From Simiduia litorea (GTDB lineage: Bacteria > Pseudomonadota > Gammaproteobacteria > Pseudomonadales > Cellvibrionaceae), in the NCBI RefSeq assembly GCF_042853465.1, contig NZ_AP031497.1, positions 4,154,001 to 4,218,000 of the forward strand: DNA of 64,000 nt, given 5' to 3'. The position numbers were made by a program, and so were the translations under genes. The notes under the pieces were generated by a model. That model was given only the letters and a program-made list of their open reading frames with translations. It was not told the DNA's origin and did not search any database. Positions 13,118-21,473 of this stretch are shown one piece after another. Position 1 is the first letter of the stretch, and the number at the start of each line of letters is the position of its first letter.

Positions 13118-14107
13118 ATGGACGCAATGGATGACATTCCCGTTTATATACCTGAGAAGCCCATTAAATTTGTCGATCAACTCAGACAATTTATTCGCTA
13201 TCATAACCTTGCTTACACAACTGAAAAAACATATGTTCAATGGGCGATACGTTTTATTCGCTTCCACAAGAAGAAGCACCCGATGGAGATGGCCAACATA
13301 GAAATTGAGGCTTTTCTAAGTCACTTAGCAGTTACAAATGGCTGCTCTATTAATACTCAAAAAATCGCGCTGAATGCAATTTTATTTATGTTTAATAAAT
13401 TTTTGCAAAAAAATATTGTAAATCTTGATTTTTCTTTTGCTAAACCAACTGTCCATATTCCCGTTGTTTTATCGCAACGAGAAGCTAAATCGTTAATCGA
13501 CGGTGCGAAAGAACCCTTCAAATTAATGTTTAATATTATGTATGGGTCAGGCCTCCGAATAGCTGAAGTTTTGAACCTGCGTATTCTAGATATAGATTTT
13601 GACAACCAGATTCTTATCGTTCGGCAAGGAAAAGGACGAAAAGATAGAGCCTGCATCTTACCTCAGGCCTGTTGCGAACAAATTCAAACACAAATCGATA
13701 AGGTTACCAAGCTGCACAGTTACGATACGGCCAATGGCCACGGCAGAGTGTATATGCCCAATGCGCTTAACAAGAAATTCCCTAAGGCTGCGGCAGAAAC
13801 AAAATGGCAATTTATTTTTCCTTCCAACCGTGTGGGCCCTTGCCCTCGCACAGGAGAGATACGTAGGCATCACTTACACCAAACAGCAGTAAGTAAGCAT
13901 TTAAGAGGGCTAGTAAGGCAGCTCGCGATTCCAAAATATATTACTTGTCATACATTTAGGCACAGTTTTGCAACACGGTTACTTGAGCGCGGTTATGATT
14001 TGAGAACAATTCAGGAACAACTTGGCCACGCAGATGTGAAGACCACTGAAATTTATACCCATGTGGTAAAACGTGGCAAATCCGGGGTAGTGAGCCCCAT
14101 AGATTAA
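13118..14107 (+). CDS. intI: Integron integrase IntI
   Basis: This 329-residue tyrosine recombinase joins attI and attC sites to capture and shuffle cassettes. The catalytic set is complete: R147 (GSGLRIAE), H278 and R281 (CHTFRHSFAT), H304 (LGHADVKTT) and Y313 (EIYTHV). The IntI-specific patch that separates it from XerCD is present at residues about 218-258 (NKKFPKAAAETKWQF...RTGEIRRHHLH). The N-terminal SAM-like domain covers residues about 18-100. TTAGGAG precedes the ATG. Transcription runs away from the cassettes, and a perfect LexA box lies upstream. The gene appears fully functional. Confidence 0.97.
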   Translation: MDAMDDIPVYIPEKPIKFVDQLRQFIRYHNLAYTTEKTYVQWAIRFIRFHKKKHPMEMANIEIEAFLSHLAVTNGCSINTQKIALNAILFMFNKFLQKNIVNLDFSFAKPTVHIPVVLSQREAKSLIDGAKEPFKLMFNIMYGSGLRIAEVLNLRILDIDFDNQILIVRQGKGRKDRACILPQACCEQIQTQIDKVTKLHSYDTANGHGRVYMPNALNKKFPKAAAETKWQFIFPSNRVGPCPRTGEIRRHHLHQTAVSKHLRGLVRQLAIPKYITCHTFRHSFATRLLERGYDLRTIQEQLGHADVKTTEIYTHVVKRGKSGVVSPID

Positions 14108-14152
14108 ACAGGAGTGCACACTTCTGGAAATCAATAGCTCAGTTCATTTCGG

Positions 14153-14222
14153 TGCGGCTTGCGGCTTGCGGCTTGCGGCTTGCGGCTTGCGGCTTGCGGC
14201 TTGCGGCTTGCGGCTTGCGGCT
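14153..14222. repeat. Heptanucleotide tandem repeat, 10 x TGCGGCT
   Basis: Ten perfect copies of TGCGGCT fill the gap between the converging intI and hldE genes, ending seven bases before the hldE stop. Seven is not a multiple of three and the repeat lies outside genes. It is a variable-number repeat candidate. The rest of the 14108-14228 gap shows nothing else. Confidence 0.97.
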
Positions 14223-14228
14223 ACAATA

Positions 14229-15662
14229 TTATTCTTTTTCCTGTGCTTGGATTTTTTTGACAATAGCGGTTGTCGAAACATTTTCAAAAAAACTCAGCAC
14301 TTGCACACTGCCGCCGTAGGCTTTAACAATTTCATGGCCGACTACTTGTGCTTCGGTGTAATCACCACCTTTAACAAGTACGTCAGGCTTTATTATGTTC
14401 AACAGCCGTTCGGGCGTGTCGTCATTGTAAAAGATAACCCAATCGACGGCTTCTAAGCCTGCTAACACGGCCATGCGCCTATCAACCGGATTAATCGGTC
14501 GACCGGGGCCTTTTAAACGCGATACAGATTCATCGGAATTAATGGCAACAATGAGCCTGTCGCCTAGCGCTCGAGTATCTTCTAAGTAGCCCACATGGCC
14601 GGCGTGAATGATGTCAAAACAACCGTTGGTAAAGACAATTTTTTCGCCGTGCGCACGCGCCTCTTCTACCGCCATCAGCAATTGCTCTTCGGTCAGTACG
14701 CCGCGCTCGCTGCCCTGCTCTGTTTTTACGGCGCGACGTAATTCTGGCGCACTAATAGTTGCTGTACCCAACTTACCAACCACAATACCGGCGGCTAGAT
14801 TTGCCAAGGCGACGGATTGCGGCAGCGCCTCACCCGCAGCGAGACTCGCCGCTAACACCGAGATTACGGTATCGCCTGCACCGGTTACGTCAAACACTTC
14901 GCGCGCTCGTGCGGGCAAATGCAACTCTGGTTGCCCTTCACGCAGCAGCGTCATACCGTGCTCGCCTCTCGTCACGAGCAATGCTTGTAGCGATAGCGAC
15001 TTCAATAGTGCAAGGCCTTTATCGACTAACTCTTGCTCTGTTTTACACTCGCCAACGACAGTTTCAAACTCGTGCAAATTTGGCGTCATTAACGTTGCAT
15101 TTTTATAGCGATAAAAATCTGCGCCTTTTGGATCAACCAAAACGGGCACATTGTGGGCATTAGCAATGGCTATCAAGGTTTGCACATTTTGCAAACTACC
15201 TTTGGCATAGTCAGACAGAATAACTGCCCCCATATGCGGCACTATTTTTTCTGCTTTATTGGCAAACTCACTGCTGTCTTCCAGCGCGAAAGATTTTTCA
15301 AAATCCATGCGCAGCAGTTGTTGATGCCGACTGATAATGCGTAATTTTGTAATAGTTGGCTTATTGCTAACCACTTGAAAGTCTGTGTGGATATGCGCGG
15401 CGTTAAGGCGTGTTTCCAACGCCTTGCCGGCCTCGTCATCGCCAATAATACCGATTAGTGACGCGCCAGCGCCGAGTGCCGCTATATTGAGGGCAACGTT
15501 GCCGGCACCACCCGGCCGGTCTTCAACTTGCTCAACTTTTACAACGGGCACAGGCGCTTCAGGCGAAATACGGTTGGTGCCACCATGCCAATAGCGATCC
15601 AGCATGACATCGCCGATAACCAGCACTTGGGATTGATTAAAATGTGGCATGGTGAGCAGCAT
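14229..15662 (-). CDS. hldE: Bifunctional ADP-heptose synthase (kinase/adenylyltransferase)
   Basis: The 477-residue protein makes ADP-heptose for the LPS inner core. Residues about 5-320 are the ribokinase-like D-heptose-7-phosphate kinase (GGAGNVALNIAALGA; catalytic DVTGAGDTV near 265). The C-terminal part is the heptose-1-phosphate adenylyltransferase (FTNGCFDIIHAGHVGYL near 345, with the HxGH motif). Length matches E. coli HldE (477). The first ATG is used because GAGGAAAG lies upstream; an ATG four codons later is possible. It lies 14 bp downstream of msbA and ends beside the heptamer repeat next to the integron. Confidence 0.96.
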   Translation of the reverse strand: MLLTMPHFNQSQVLVIGDVMLDRYWHGGTNRISPEAPVPVVKVEQVEDRPGGAGNVALNIAALGAGASLIGIIGDDEAGKALETRLNAAHIHTDFQVVSNKPTITKLRIISRHQQLLRMDFEKSFALEDSSEFANKAEKIVPHMGAVILSDYAKGSLQNVQTLIAIANAHNVPVLVDPKGADFYRYKNATLMTPNLHEFETVVGECKTEQELVDKGLALLKSLSLQALLVTRGEHGMTLLREGQPELHLPARAREVFDVTGAGDTVISVLAASLAAGEALPQSVALANLAAGIVVGKLGTATISAPELRRAVKTEQGSERGVLTEEQLLMAVEEARAHGEKIVFTNGCFDIIHAGHVGYLEDTRALGDRLIVAINSDESVSRLKGPGRPINPVDRRMAVLAGLEAVDWVIFYNDDTPERLLNIIKPDVLVKGGDYTEAQVVGHEIVKAYGGSVQVLSFFENVSTTAIVKKIQAQEKE

Positions 15663-15676
15663 AACTTTCCTCAGAT

Positions 15677-17458
15677 TTACTCAGTTTCTTCTTCGAACTG
15701 CATGGCGTGTAATTTAGCGTAATAGCCCTGCAGTGCGATGAGACTTTTATGGTTACCCTGCTCGACAATTTTGCCCGCATCCATCACCACAATATGGTGT
15801 GCATTTTCGATAGTGGTAAGGCGATGTGCAATCACCAATGTGGTGCGATTTTTCATTACCGCCTCTAACGCATCTTGAATGCCGCGTTCCGATTCAGTAT
15901 CTAAGGCCGACGTTGCTTCATCTAAAATTAACAGCGGTGCATCTTTTAACAGCGCCCGTGCAATGGCCAAGCGTTGACGTTGACCGCCGGAGAGCCGAAC
16001 ACCGTCTTCACCTATTAATGTTTGCAACCCTTCTGGCATATCATTGATAAATTCTAGCGCGTGCGCTGCTTTTGCTGCGGCAATCACCGCCTCTTCCGAT
16101 GCATCACTCAAGGTGCCGTAGGCAATGTTGTTATACACAGTGTCATTAAATAACGTGACCTGCTGGCTCACCAAGGCAATTTGATCGCGCAGACTGGCCA
16201 AGGTGTAATATTGAATTGGCACGTCATCTAACAAAATTTCGCCATCCGCATGTTGATAGAAGCGCGGAATTAAACTGGCCAGCGTTGTTTTACCGCTACC
16301 CGAGCGACCCACTAAGGCAACCGTTTGACCGGGCTGAATATGAAGATTGATGTCCTTCAGTACGGTACTTTCACCGTCGTAGGAAAAATTTAGATGCTTT
16401 ATGTTCAGCTCGCCTCGCACCCGTGAGGTCACATGACTGCCAGAATCCACTTCGATAGCCTGATCGAGCTGCATGAAGATGGTATTGGCCGCAGCAATAC
16501 CCTTTTGAATCGTCGAGTTGACTTCACTGAGTTGGCGCACGGGTTTGGGCATTAAGCCCGCCGCCGTAATGTAGGCAACAAAGGCACCAGGGTCTGATGT
16601 GCCCATATAGGTGAGCGCTAAGAACATAACAAAACCCATGGCGCCAGCAACCAAAAACTGGATCACGGGAGTATTGATGGCGCTAGTGGTTACAATTTTT
16701 AAGTTTTGTTTGGTATTTTTCTGACTCGCGTCATCAAAACGTTTCGACTCATAGGCTTGGCCGCCGAAGGAGCGCATAACACGGTAACCATTAATCATTT
16801 CCGAGGCGATATGGGTAACATCGCCCATCGAACCTTGCACTTTTGCTGACAAGCGACGCAGTCTTAATCCCACCTGCCAGACTAGTACGCCAATGAACGG
16901 CCCTACGCAAAGAAAAATGAGAGTCAACTTCCAATCTTGATAAAATAAATACCCCATCAAACCAATCACGGTAAAGCCTTCGCGCACGATGACCTTGAAT
17001 GCCTCGGTTGCGGCACCTGTCACCTGAGTAACGTTATAGGTAATACGCGAAATTAAATGGCCAGAATTGTTATTGTCAAAATAGTAGCCCGGCATTTTAG
17101 TGAGCTGGTTAAAAAGTTGTGTGCGCAGGGTGTGAACAATAGCCAACGAAACCCGGGAACTGTAATAGCTGCCGATGAAGTGACCGAGGCCGCGCACGGC
17201 GAAAATGGACATCAACCAAACTGGTATGAGCCAGCGGTCCATCGGGTCGTTTTTCGGTATGGCATTGATTAAATATTCCATCACCACAGCGAAAGCCGGC
17301 TGAGAGGCAGCGAAAATAATAAAACCGATAATACTGAGCGAGAAATAAAACCAATAGGGTTTTACATAACCCAATAATCGCAAATAGACTTGGCCGGCCG
17401 TTTGTAACTGCTGTTCATCAAGGCTGATGACCGGGTCTTTCTTGTTGTTTGAACTCAT
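15677..17458 (-). CDS. msbA: Lipid A export ABC transporter MsbA
   Basis: The 593-residue half-transporter flips lipid A-core across the inner membrane. Six membrane helices occupy residues about 30-320. The ATPase domain follows with Walker A (GRSGSGKTT, near 385), signature (LSGGQRQRLAIARAL), Walker B (LLILDEATSALD) and the H-loop (VIAHRLTT). Length is close to E. coli MsbA (582). It sits between rmlD and hldE in a block of LPS genes on the same strand. Confidence 0.96.
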   Translation of the reverse strand: MSSNNKKDPVISLDEQQLQTAGQVYLRLLGYVKPYWFYFSLSIIGFIIFAASQPAFAVVMEYLINAIPKNDPMDRWLIPVWLMSIFAVRGLGHFIGSYYSSRVSLAIVHTLRTQLFNQLTKMPGYYFDNNNSGHLISRITYNVTQVTGAATEAFKVIVREGFTVIGLMGYLFYQDWKLTLIFLCVGPFIGVLVWQVGLRLRRLSAKVQGSMGDVTHIASEMINGYRVMRSFGGQAYESKRFDDASQKNTKQNLKIVTTSAINTPVIQFLVAGAMGFVMFLALTYMGTSDPGAFVAYITAAGLMPKPVRQLSEVNSTIQKGIAAANTIFMQLDQAIEVDSGSHVTSRVRGELNIKHLNFSYDGESTVLKDINLHIQPGQTVALVGRSGSGKTTLASLIPRFYQHADGEILLDDVPIQYYTLASLRDQIALVSQQVTLFNDTVYNNIAYGTLSDASEEAVIAAAKAAHALEFINDMPEGLQTLIGEDGVRLSGGQRQRLAIARALLKDAPLLILDEATSALDTESERGIQDALEAVMKNRTTLVIAHRLTTIENAHHIVVMDAGKIVEQGNHKSLIALQGYYAKLHAMQFEEETE

Positions 17459-17505
17459 AGGATGGGCATCTATTTTTTAACAGAGGTTATTCTAACACGT
17501 TAGCA

Positions 17506-18396
17506 CTAAATGCCAGCCACTAAGGCGGCGAGCCCCATACGCCAAGACGTGACAGGGCGGCCTAGGCGCCCGGCCAAGCGCGAGCAGGCCAAGGCAGAAA
17601 AATGCGGGCGCTGCGCGATAGTAACATTCGCCGATTGCATCCACTGCGCCTGAGTGGTGGCACTCAATTTATAGTGGGCATCCACCCTGCCCTGCACTAG
17701 TAGCTCATCCACGATAGCTTGAGCCAGCTGGAACCGGCTCACCGCCGCGTTGCCGCTTAAATGGTACAGGCCACCGTCGGCGCCGGCTAACAATTCAGGT
17801 ACCAAGGCCCACACCGCTTCGGCAATGTGCCCCGCGTAGGTTGGCGAGCCAAACTGGTCGGTTGCTATGCACAACGGTTCGCCGTGCATGGCTTGCGTAG
17901 CGATGTGCTTACCCATGTTGCGGGCGAACTCGCTAAACACCCAGCTAACTCTCAGCACCAGATTAGCAGCCACGCTGAGTGCAGCTTGCTCACCTCGATA
18001 TTTACTTTGGCCATAGACATTAATCGGCCCAGGGGTGTCCGCTTCCACATAAAGTTGCTCACTAATATGCGCAGATTTTCCGGGGAAGACGTAGTCGGTG
18101 GAAAAATGCAGCAATGGAATAGATAGCTGCTCGCAGGCTGCAACGATTTCTTCAACGGCAAGCGCATTGATGCGATTCGCGATGTCTTGCTCAAGCTCTG
18201 CTTTATCAACTTGATTATAAGCAACGCAGTTAATCACAAGATTCGCAGCACTGTCAGCGATGTAGGCAGAAATGGCGCCTGGCACCAAAAAGTCCACCTC
18301 ATAATGGGACGGCGTGAGCGCACAATAGTCGCTAGGCAATTGACTTAACAACGCCTGCCCCACTTGGCCCGTCGCACCTAAAATGACGATTTTCAT
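17506..18396 (-). CDS. rmlD: dTDP-4-dehydrorhamnose reductase family protein
   Basis: The 296-residue protein is an extended SDR of the RmlD type, which reduces dTDP-4-keto-L-rhamnose to dTDP-L-rhamnose. It starts directly with the Rossmann motif (GATGQVGQAL) and has the conserved FSTDYVFPG and the catalytic YGQSKYRGE. The other rml genes are not in the window, so a role in rhamnose supply is inferred from family and LPS context; a different nucleotide-sugar reductase is possible. Confidence 0.85.
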   Translation of the reverse strand: MKIVILGATGQVGQALLSQLPSDYCALTPSHYEVDFLVPGAISAYIADSAANLVINCVAYNQVDKAELEQDIANRINALAVEEIVAACEQLSIPLLHFSTDYVFPGKSAHISEQLYVEADTPGPINVYGQSKYRGEQAALSVAANLVLRVSWVFSEFARNMGKHIATQAMHGEPLCIATDQFGSPTYAGHIAEAVWALVPELLAGADGGLYHLSGNAAVSRFQLAQAIVDELLVQGRVDAHYKLSATTQAQWMQSANVTIAQRPHFSALACSRLAGRLGRPVTSWRMGLAALVAGI

Positions 18397-18526
18397 TGTG
18401 TTAATGATTTAACAAAATTCATAGCGTTAGCAATCGGTATCATTTCAACGTTAAAAATCACCGAGTTATAAAACTTCTCTTGTATTTTAATGGCTAATTT
18501 CTGCGGGTGATGAAGTGGGTAGTAAC

Positions 18527-19276
18527 TTAACGCACCTGCGCCAACACGCGCTGCCTAAGACCTTGGTAGGTTAAACCCAATCGACATTCGCGCCAGTACT
18601 GTTGCAGAAAATATTCTGTGTCGGCTACATCTAAAAATTTTAAACCGCCCATAAAACAGGCCAAATCGTTAACGCTGGCAATCACCGCTCGCCACTGAAA
18701 CGATAAATGCTCTAAGTGATCAAGCTTAGCCCGCAACTGTACCGGATCGACCAACAGGTTAACGGGGTGCAGATTGTGATGTGACAAGCGATTATTGTGT
18801 AACTTGACGATATGATTTGCCAATAGCAACAGTAAAGACTGACGCTCCACCAAGGTCTTCTCTGGCCATATTTTTTGTAGCTCTTGCGCGCCAACAAATT
18901 CGCTTTGCATTTGAATCAACATCACCGCGCGCCAACATTGGCTCGCGGGAATTTTTTCTTCGGCATAACAAACCGCAGAGGTCGCAGGCACCTGGCGCGC
19001 TTCGCATAAAAGATGGTTGTGATACAGCTCGCGCAATGTTGGCTCAGGCTGCAACAACCAACCTTTGCGCTGTAATTGATTTTGACTAATGATCACGCGA
19101 AAGGTTAACGGCTTTTCTTGCGCATCGAGGATGTCTATAAAACCGGTTTTTCGCTCCGACAGGCCTTGCGCTGGGGAAAAGCTCACGGCTCGGGCCACCC
19201 AATCCCACAACCTCGCCGCATCCTGAAGATGCTGATGTTTGAGAGCTGGCAGTAAAAAGTCAGCGCAATGAAACAT
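18527..19276 (-). CDS. InaA/WaaP-like LPS kinase family protein, altered active site
   Basis: The 249-residue protein lies 12 bp downstream of the waaG-like gene and looks like the Kdo/WaaP/InaA group, which phosphorylates LPS core sugars. The kinase-like core is LHNNRLSHHNLHPVNLLVD near residue 160, followed by KLDHLEHL where the metal-binding Asp of related proteins stands. The usual catalytic loop has H-x-D; here the aligned residue is Asn (HHN). That substitution would cripple phosphotransfer, so it may be a pseudokinase or use another residue. My alignment is by eye. Confidence 0.75.
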   Translation of the reverse strand: MFHCADFLLPALKHQHLQDAARLWDWVARAVSFSPAQGLSERKTGFIDILDAQEKPLTFRVIISQNQLQRKGWLLQPEPTLRELYHNHLLCEARQVPATSAVCYAEEKIPASQCWRAVMLIQMQSEFVGAQELQKIWPEKTLVERQSLLLLLANHIVKLHNNRLSHHNLHPVNLLVDPVQLRAKLDHLEHLSFQWRAVIASVNDLACFMGGLKFLDVADTEYFLQQYWRECRLGLTYQGLRQRVLAQVR

Positions 19277-19288
19277 ATTGCCTCGCAG

Positions 19289-20416
19289 TTATTTTCCGCT
19301 TTTGGCGGTGGCTTCGATAATATCGGATGCCTTGTGGGCCAAAGAATATATATCGCGACTATCGGTAAATTCTAAGGCGTTAATACCCCAAGCTAAGCGG
19401 TCATCAGACACCAGCGCTTGAGCTAACAAAGCATTAAATTCGTTTTGATCATAAGGGTAAGACGCCACGAGCCCCGCTTTACCCGATTTCACCAGCGGTG
19501 CGTAACCACACGTTGTGGTTGCTAAAACGGGAAGGCCGGCGGCCATCGCTTCGAGCAATACGGTGGCGGTCATATCCTGGTGTGCAGGATGCACGAGAAG
19601 ATCGGCACTCTGCATGAACGTCGGCACATCTTCACGGCCGCCAAAAAAAACCATTTGCCCAGCTACACCGAGTGTTGCGGCTTTTTCCACATACTCGTCG
19701 GGCTTGTCGTTGCCAACCACCCATAAACGCACCCGCTCGCGCACCGGCGAAGGCAAGGCAGCGACGGCCTCAATTAAACGCTCTAGGCCTTGGCGCTTGA
19801 AGCGCGTCATAACCGCCAACAAAACCAGCGCATCCGGTTTAAGCTGTTGCTGCTTGCGGAACTCCATCTTGTAGAGCTCGCTGGCGGCGTCAGCTTTGCG
19901 ATCTCGGGTCACGCTGGGCGGCAGCAAGTGCATACGCTTAACCGCAGGCGGAAATTGATTGGCAAAAATGGCGCGCTGCGCGCCAGACATAAGCAGAATT
20001 TGGGTATGACTTGTTTCGCCAAACACGGCGTCTTCGCAATCCGACCAAAACTTATAGGCGGCACTCATTTTGTAAACCCAATTGCGCGATTCGGCAACTT
20101 GCGCTTTGTAGCAACCTTCAGTCACCAAACACACATCGAGGCCCGGCATTTTATTAAAGCCAACCAGTAATTGCAGCGGGTATTTTTGCCGATGGGCCTG
20201 CACCCAGCGCTGAAAAAATTCGTTCCGCTGCTCCGGCACTTTGCTCTTAACCGGCACCTGCACGTAAAGCAACTCTTCGGGCTTTTCGCCCAGCCATTGC
20301 ATGCTGTACATACGCACCTTATGGCCACGGCGCGACAGTTCACGGGCAATGTTTAAACAGTGGCGAGCGTGCCCTTCATAGGGAGCGTACTGGTAAATGG
20401 TGATTCCAATTTCCAT
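19289..20416 (-). CDS. waaG: LPS core glycosyltransferase, GT4 family, WaaG-like
   Basis: The 375-residue GT-B enzyme resembles WaaG, which adds glucose to heptose I or II of the LPS core. The N-terminal domain starts IGITIYQYAPYEGHARHCLNIA; the C-terminal domain holds FGGREDVPTFMQSADLLVHPA and the GT4 motif with the EX7E pattern (ATVLLEAMAAGLPVLAT). The start at 20414-20416 is the first ATG; a GTG five codons upstream is possible. In Pseudomonas the order is ilvE-waaF-waaC-waaG-waaP; waaF and waaC are missing here, so substrate assignment rests on family and synteny. Confidence 0.85.
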   Translation of the reverse strand: MEIGITIYQYAPYEGHARHCLNIARELSRRGHKVRMYSMQWLGEKPEELLYVQVPVKSKVPEQRNEFFQRWVQAHRQKYPLQLLVGFNKMPGLDVCLVTEGCYKAQVAESRNWVYKMSAAYKFWSDCEDAVFGETSHTQILLMSGAQRAIFANQFPPAVKRMHLLPPSVTRDRKADAASELYKMEFRKQQQLKPDALVLLAVMTRFKRQGLERLIEAVAALPSPVRERVRLWVVGNDKPDEYVEKAATLGVAGQMVFFGGREDVPTFMQSADLLVHPAHQDMTATVLLEAMAAGLPVLATTTCGYAPLVKSGKAGLVASYPYDQNEFNALLAQALVSDDRLAWGINALEFTDSRDIYSLAHKASDIIEATAKSGK

Positions 20417-20525
20417 CAGTGACTTGGGCACTCATCTAAAAAAATTTAAAGGGCGCGCTACTTCGATAACGCGCCCTTGATGTTTAGCAGAGCTGGTAAA
20501 ATTTGCCAGCGCTACGCCGTGTTCG

Positions 20526-21455
20526 CTAGCTTGCCACAGGCGCCAGCCACTCGGGGTGTTTGTTACCCACACCTTTAACAGAATCAAAATACATGGCTTG
20601 TAACACTGTGGTAATGGGGCCGCGTTTACCGGCACCGATGACTCGACCATCGTGTTCGCGGATAGGCAGAACTTCGGCGGCGGTACCGGTAAAGAAAGCT
20701 TCATCGGCGATATAAACTTCATCCCGCGTCAGGCGTTTTTCTTTGATGGTGTAACCCGCTTCAGCCGCCAGCTTAAAAATGGTGCTGCGCGTGATGCCGT
20801 CTAAGCAGGAGGTCAATTCCGGCGTGTAAATAACACCGTCGCGCACCATGAAAAAGTTTTCGCCGCTGCCTTCAGCCACATAGCCTTCGTTATCCAGCAG
20901 TAGGGCTTCTTCGCAGCCGCATTCAATTGCTTCGCGCAAAGCCAGCATCGAGTTGATGTAATTGCCGTTAGCCTTGGCCTTACACATGCTGATATTGACA
21001 TGGTGGCGAGTGTAGCTGGAGGTGCGAATCTTAATGCCTTGCTCGCGCGCTTCCGGCGACATATAAGAGGGCCATTCCCAAGCGGCAACCATGACGTGGG
21101 TTTCTAATTTATCGGCGCGTAAACCCATGCCCTCACTACCCAAAAAGGCCATAGGGCGCAGGTAGGCTTCCTTTAAGTTGTTTTCACGCACCACTAACTT
21201 CTGCGCTTCGTTGAGCACATCTTTGCTGTAGGGCATGTTCATTTTCATGATGTGAGCCGAGCGGAACCAGCGGTCTGTGTGCTCTTGCAAACGAAAAATA
21301 GCGGTGCCGTGGCTTTCGGTGTTGTAGGCGCGCACGCCTTCGAACACGCCCATGCCGTAATGTAATGTGTGGGTGAGAACGTGAACTTTGGCGTCGCGCC
21401 AAGGGATTAATTCACCATCTAACCAGATAACGCCGTCGCGGTCGGCAAAATTCAT
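20526..21455 (-). CDS. ilvE: Branched-chain amino acid aminotransferase
   Basis: The 309-residue fold-type IV PLP enzyme performs the last step of Leu, Ile and Val synthesis. Typical features are HTLHYGMGVFEGVRAY near residue 30, CKAKANGNYINSMLALREA with the PLP lysine near 160, and LTRDEVYIADEAFFTGTAAEVLPI near the C-terminus. Length equals the E. coli enzyme (309). It lies 18 bp downstream of glnE, as in Pseudomonas. Confidence 0.96.
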   Translation of the reverse strand: MNFADRDGVIWLDGELIPWRDAKVHVLTHTLHYGMGVFEGVRAYNTESHGTAIFRLQEHTDRWFRSAHIMKMNMPYSKDVLNEAQKLVVRENNLKEAYLRPMAFLGSEGMGLRADKLETHVMVAAWEWPSYMSPEAREQGIKIRTSSYTRHHVNISMCKAKANGNYINSMLALREAIECGCEEALLLDNEGYVAEGSGENFFMVRDGVIYTPELTSCLDGITRSTIFKLAAEAGYTIKEKRLTRDEVYIADEAFFTGTAAEVLPIREHDGRVIGAGKRGPITTVLQAMYFDSVKGVGNKHPEWLAPVAS

Positions 21456-21473
21456 AGCCTACTCCTACTCTGT

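Larger units (their letters stand above)
1..14107 (-). mobile_element. Sedentary chromosomal integron, intI plus at least 24 cassettes
   Basis: The unit consists of intI on the + strand, an attI core near 12771, and cassettes transcribed leftward away from intI, each followed by an attC site. All cassette genes point the same way, as expected for integrase-built arrays. I count 24 attC sites between 355 and 12508. The leftmost attC is split by an IS whose other half lies outside the window, so the array very likely continues. No antibiotic-resistance cassette is recognisable. Confidence 0.95.

Noticed and set aside
13118..14107. XerC/XerD recombinase or phage integrase
   Set aside because: The extra IntI patch (residues about 218-258) and the neighbouring attI/attC array identify an integron integrase.
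14153..14222. CRISPR array
   Set aside because: Units are contiguous 7-mers without spacers, and no cas genes are present.
14166..14456. Repetitive + strand protein beginning with Leu-Ala-Ala-Cys-Gly repeats
   Set aside because: It is a translation of the TGCGGCT tandem repeat followed by antisense of hldE.
20432..20722. Small - strand gene between waaG and ilvE
   Set aside because: It lies mostly antisense-frame inside ilvE and has no ribosome site or family likeness.
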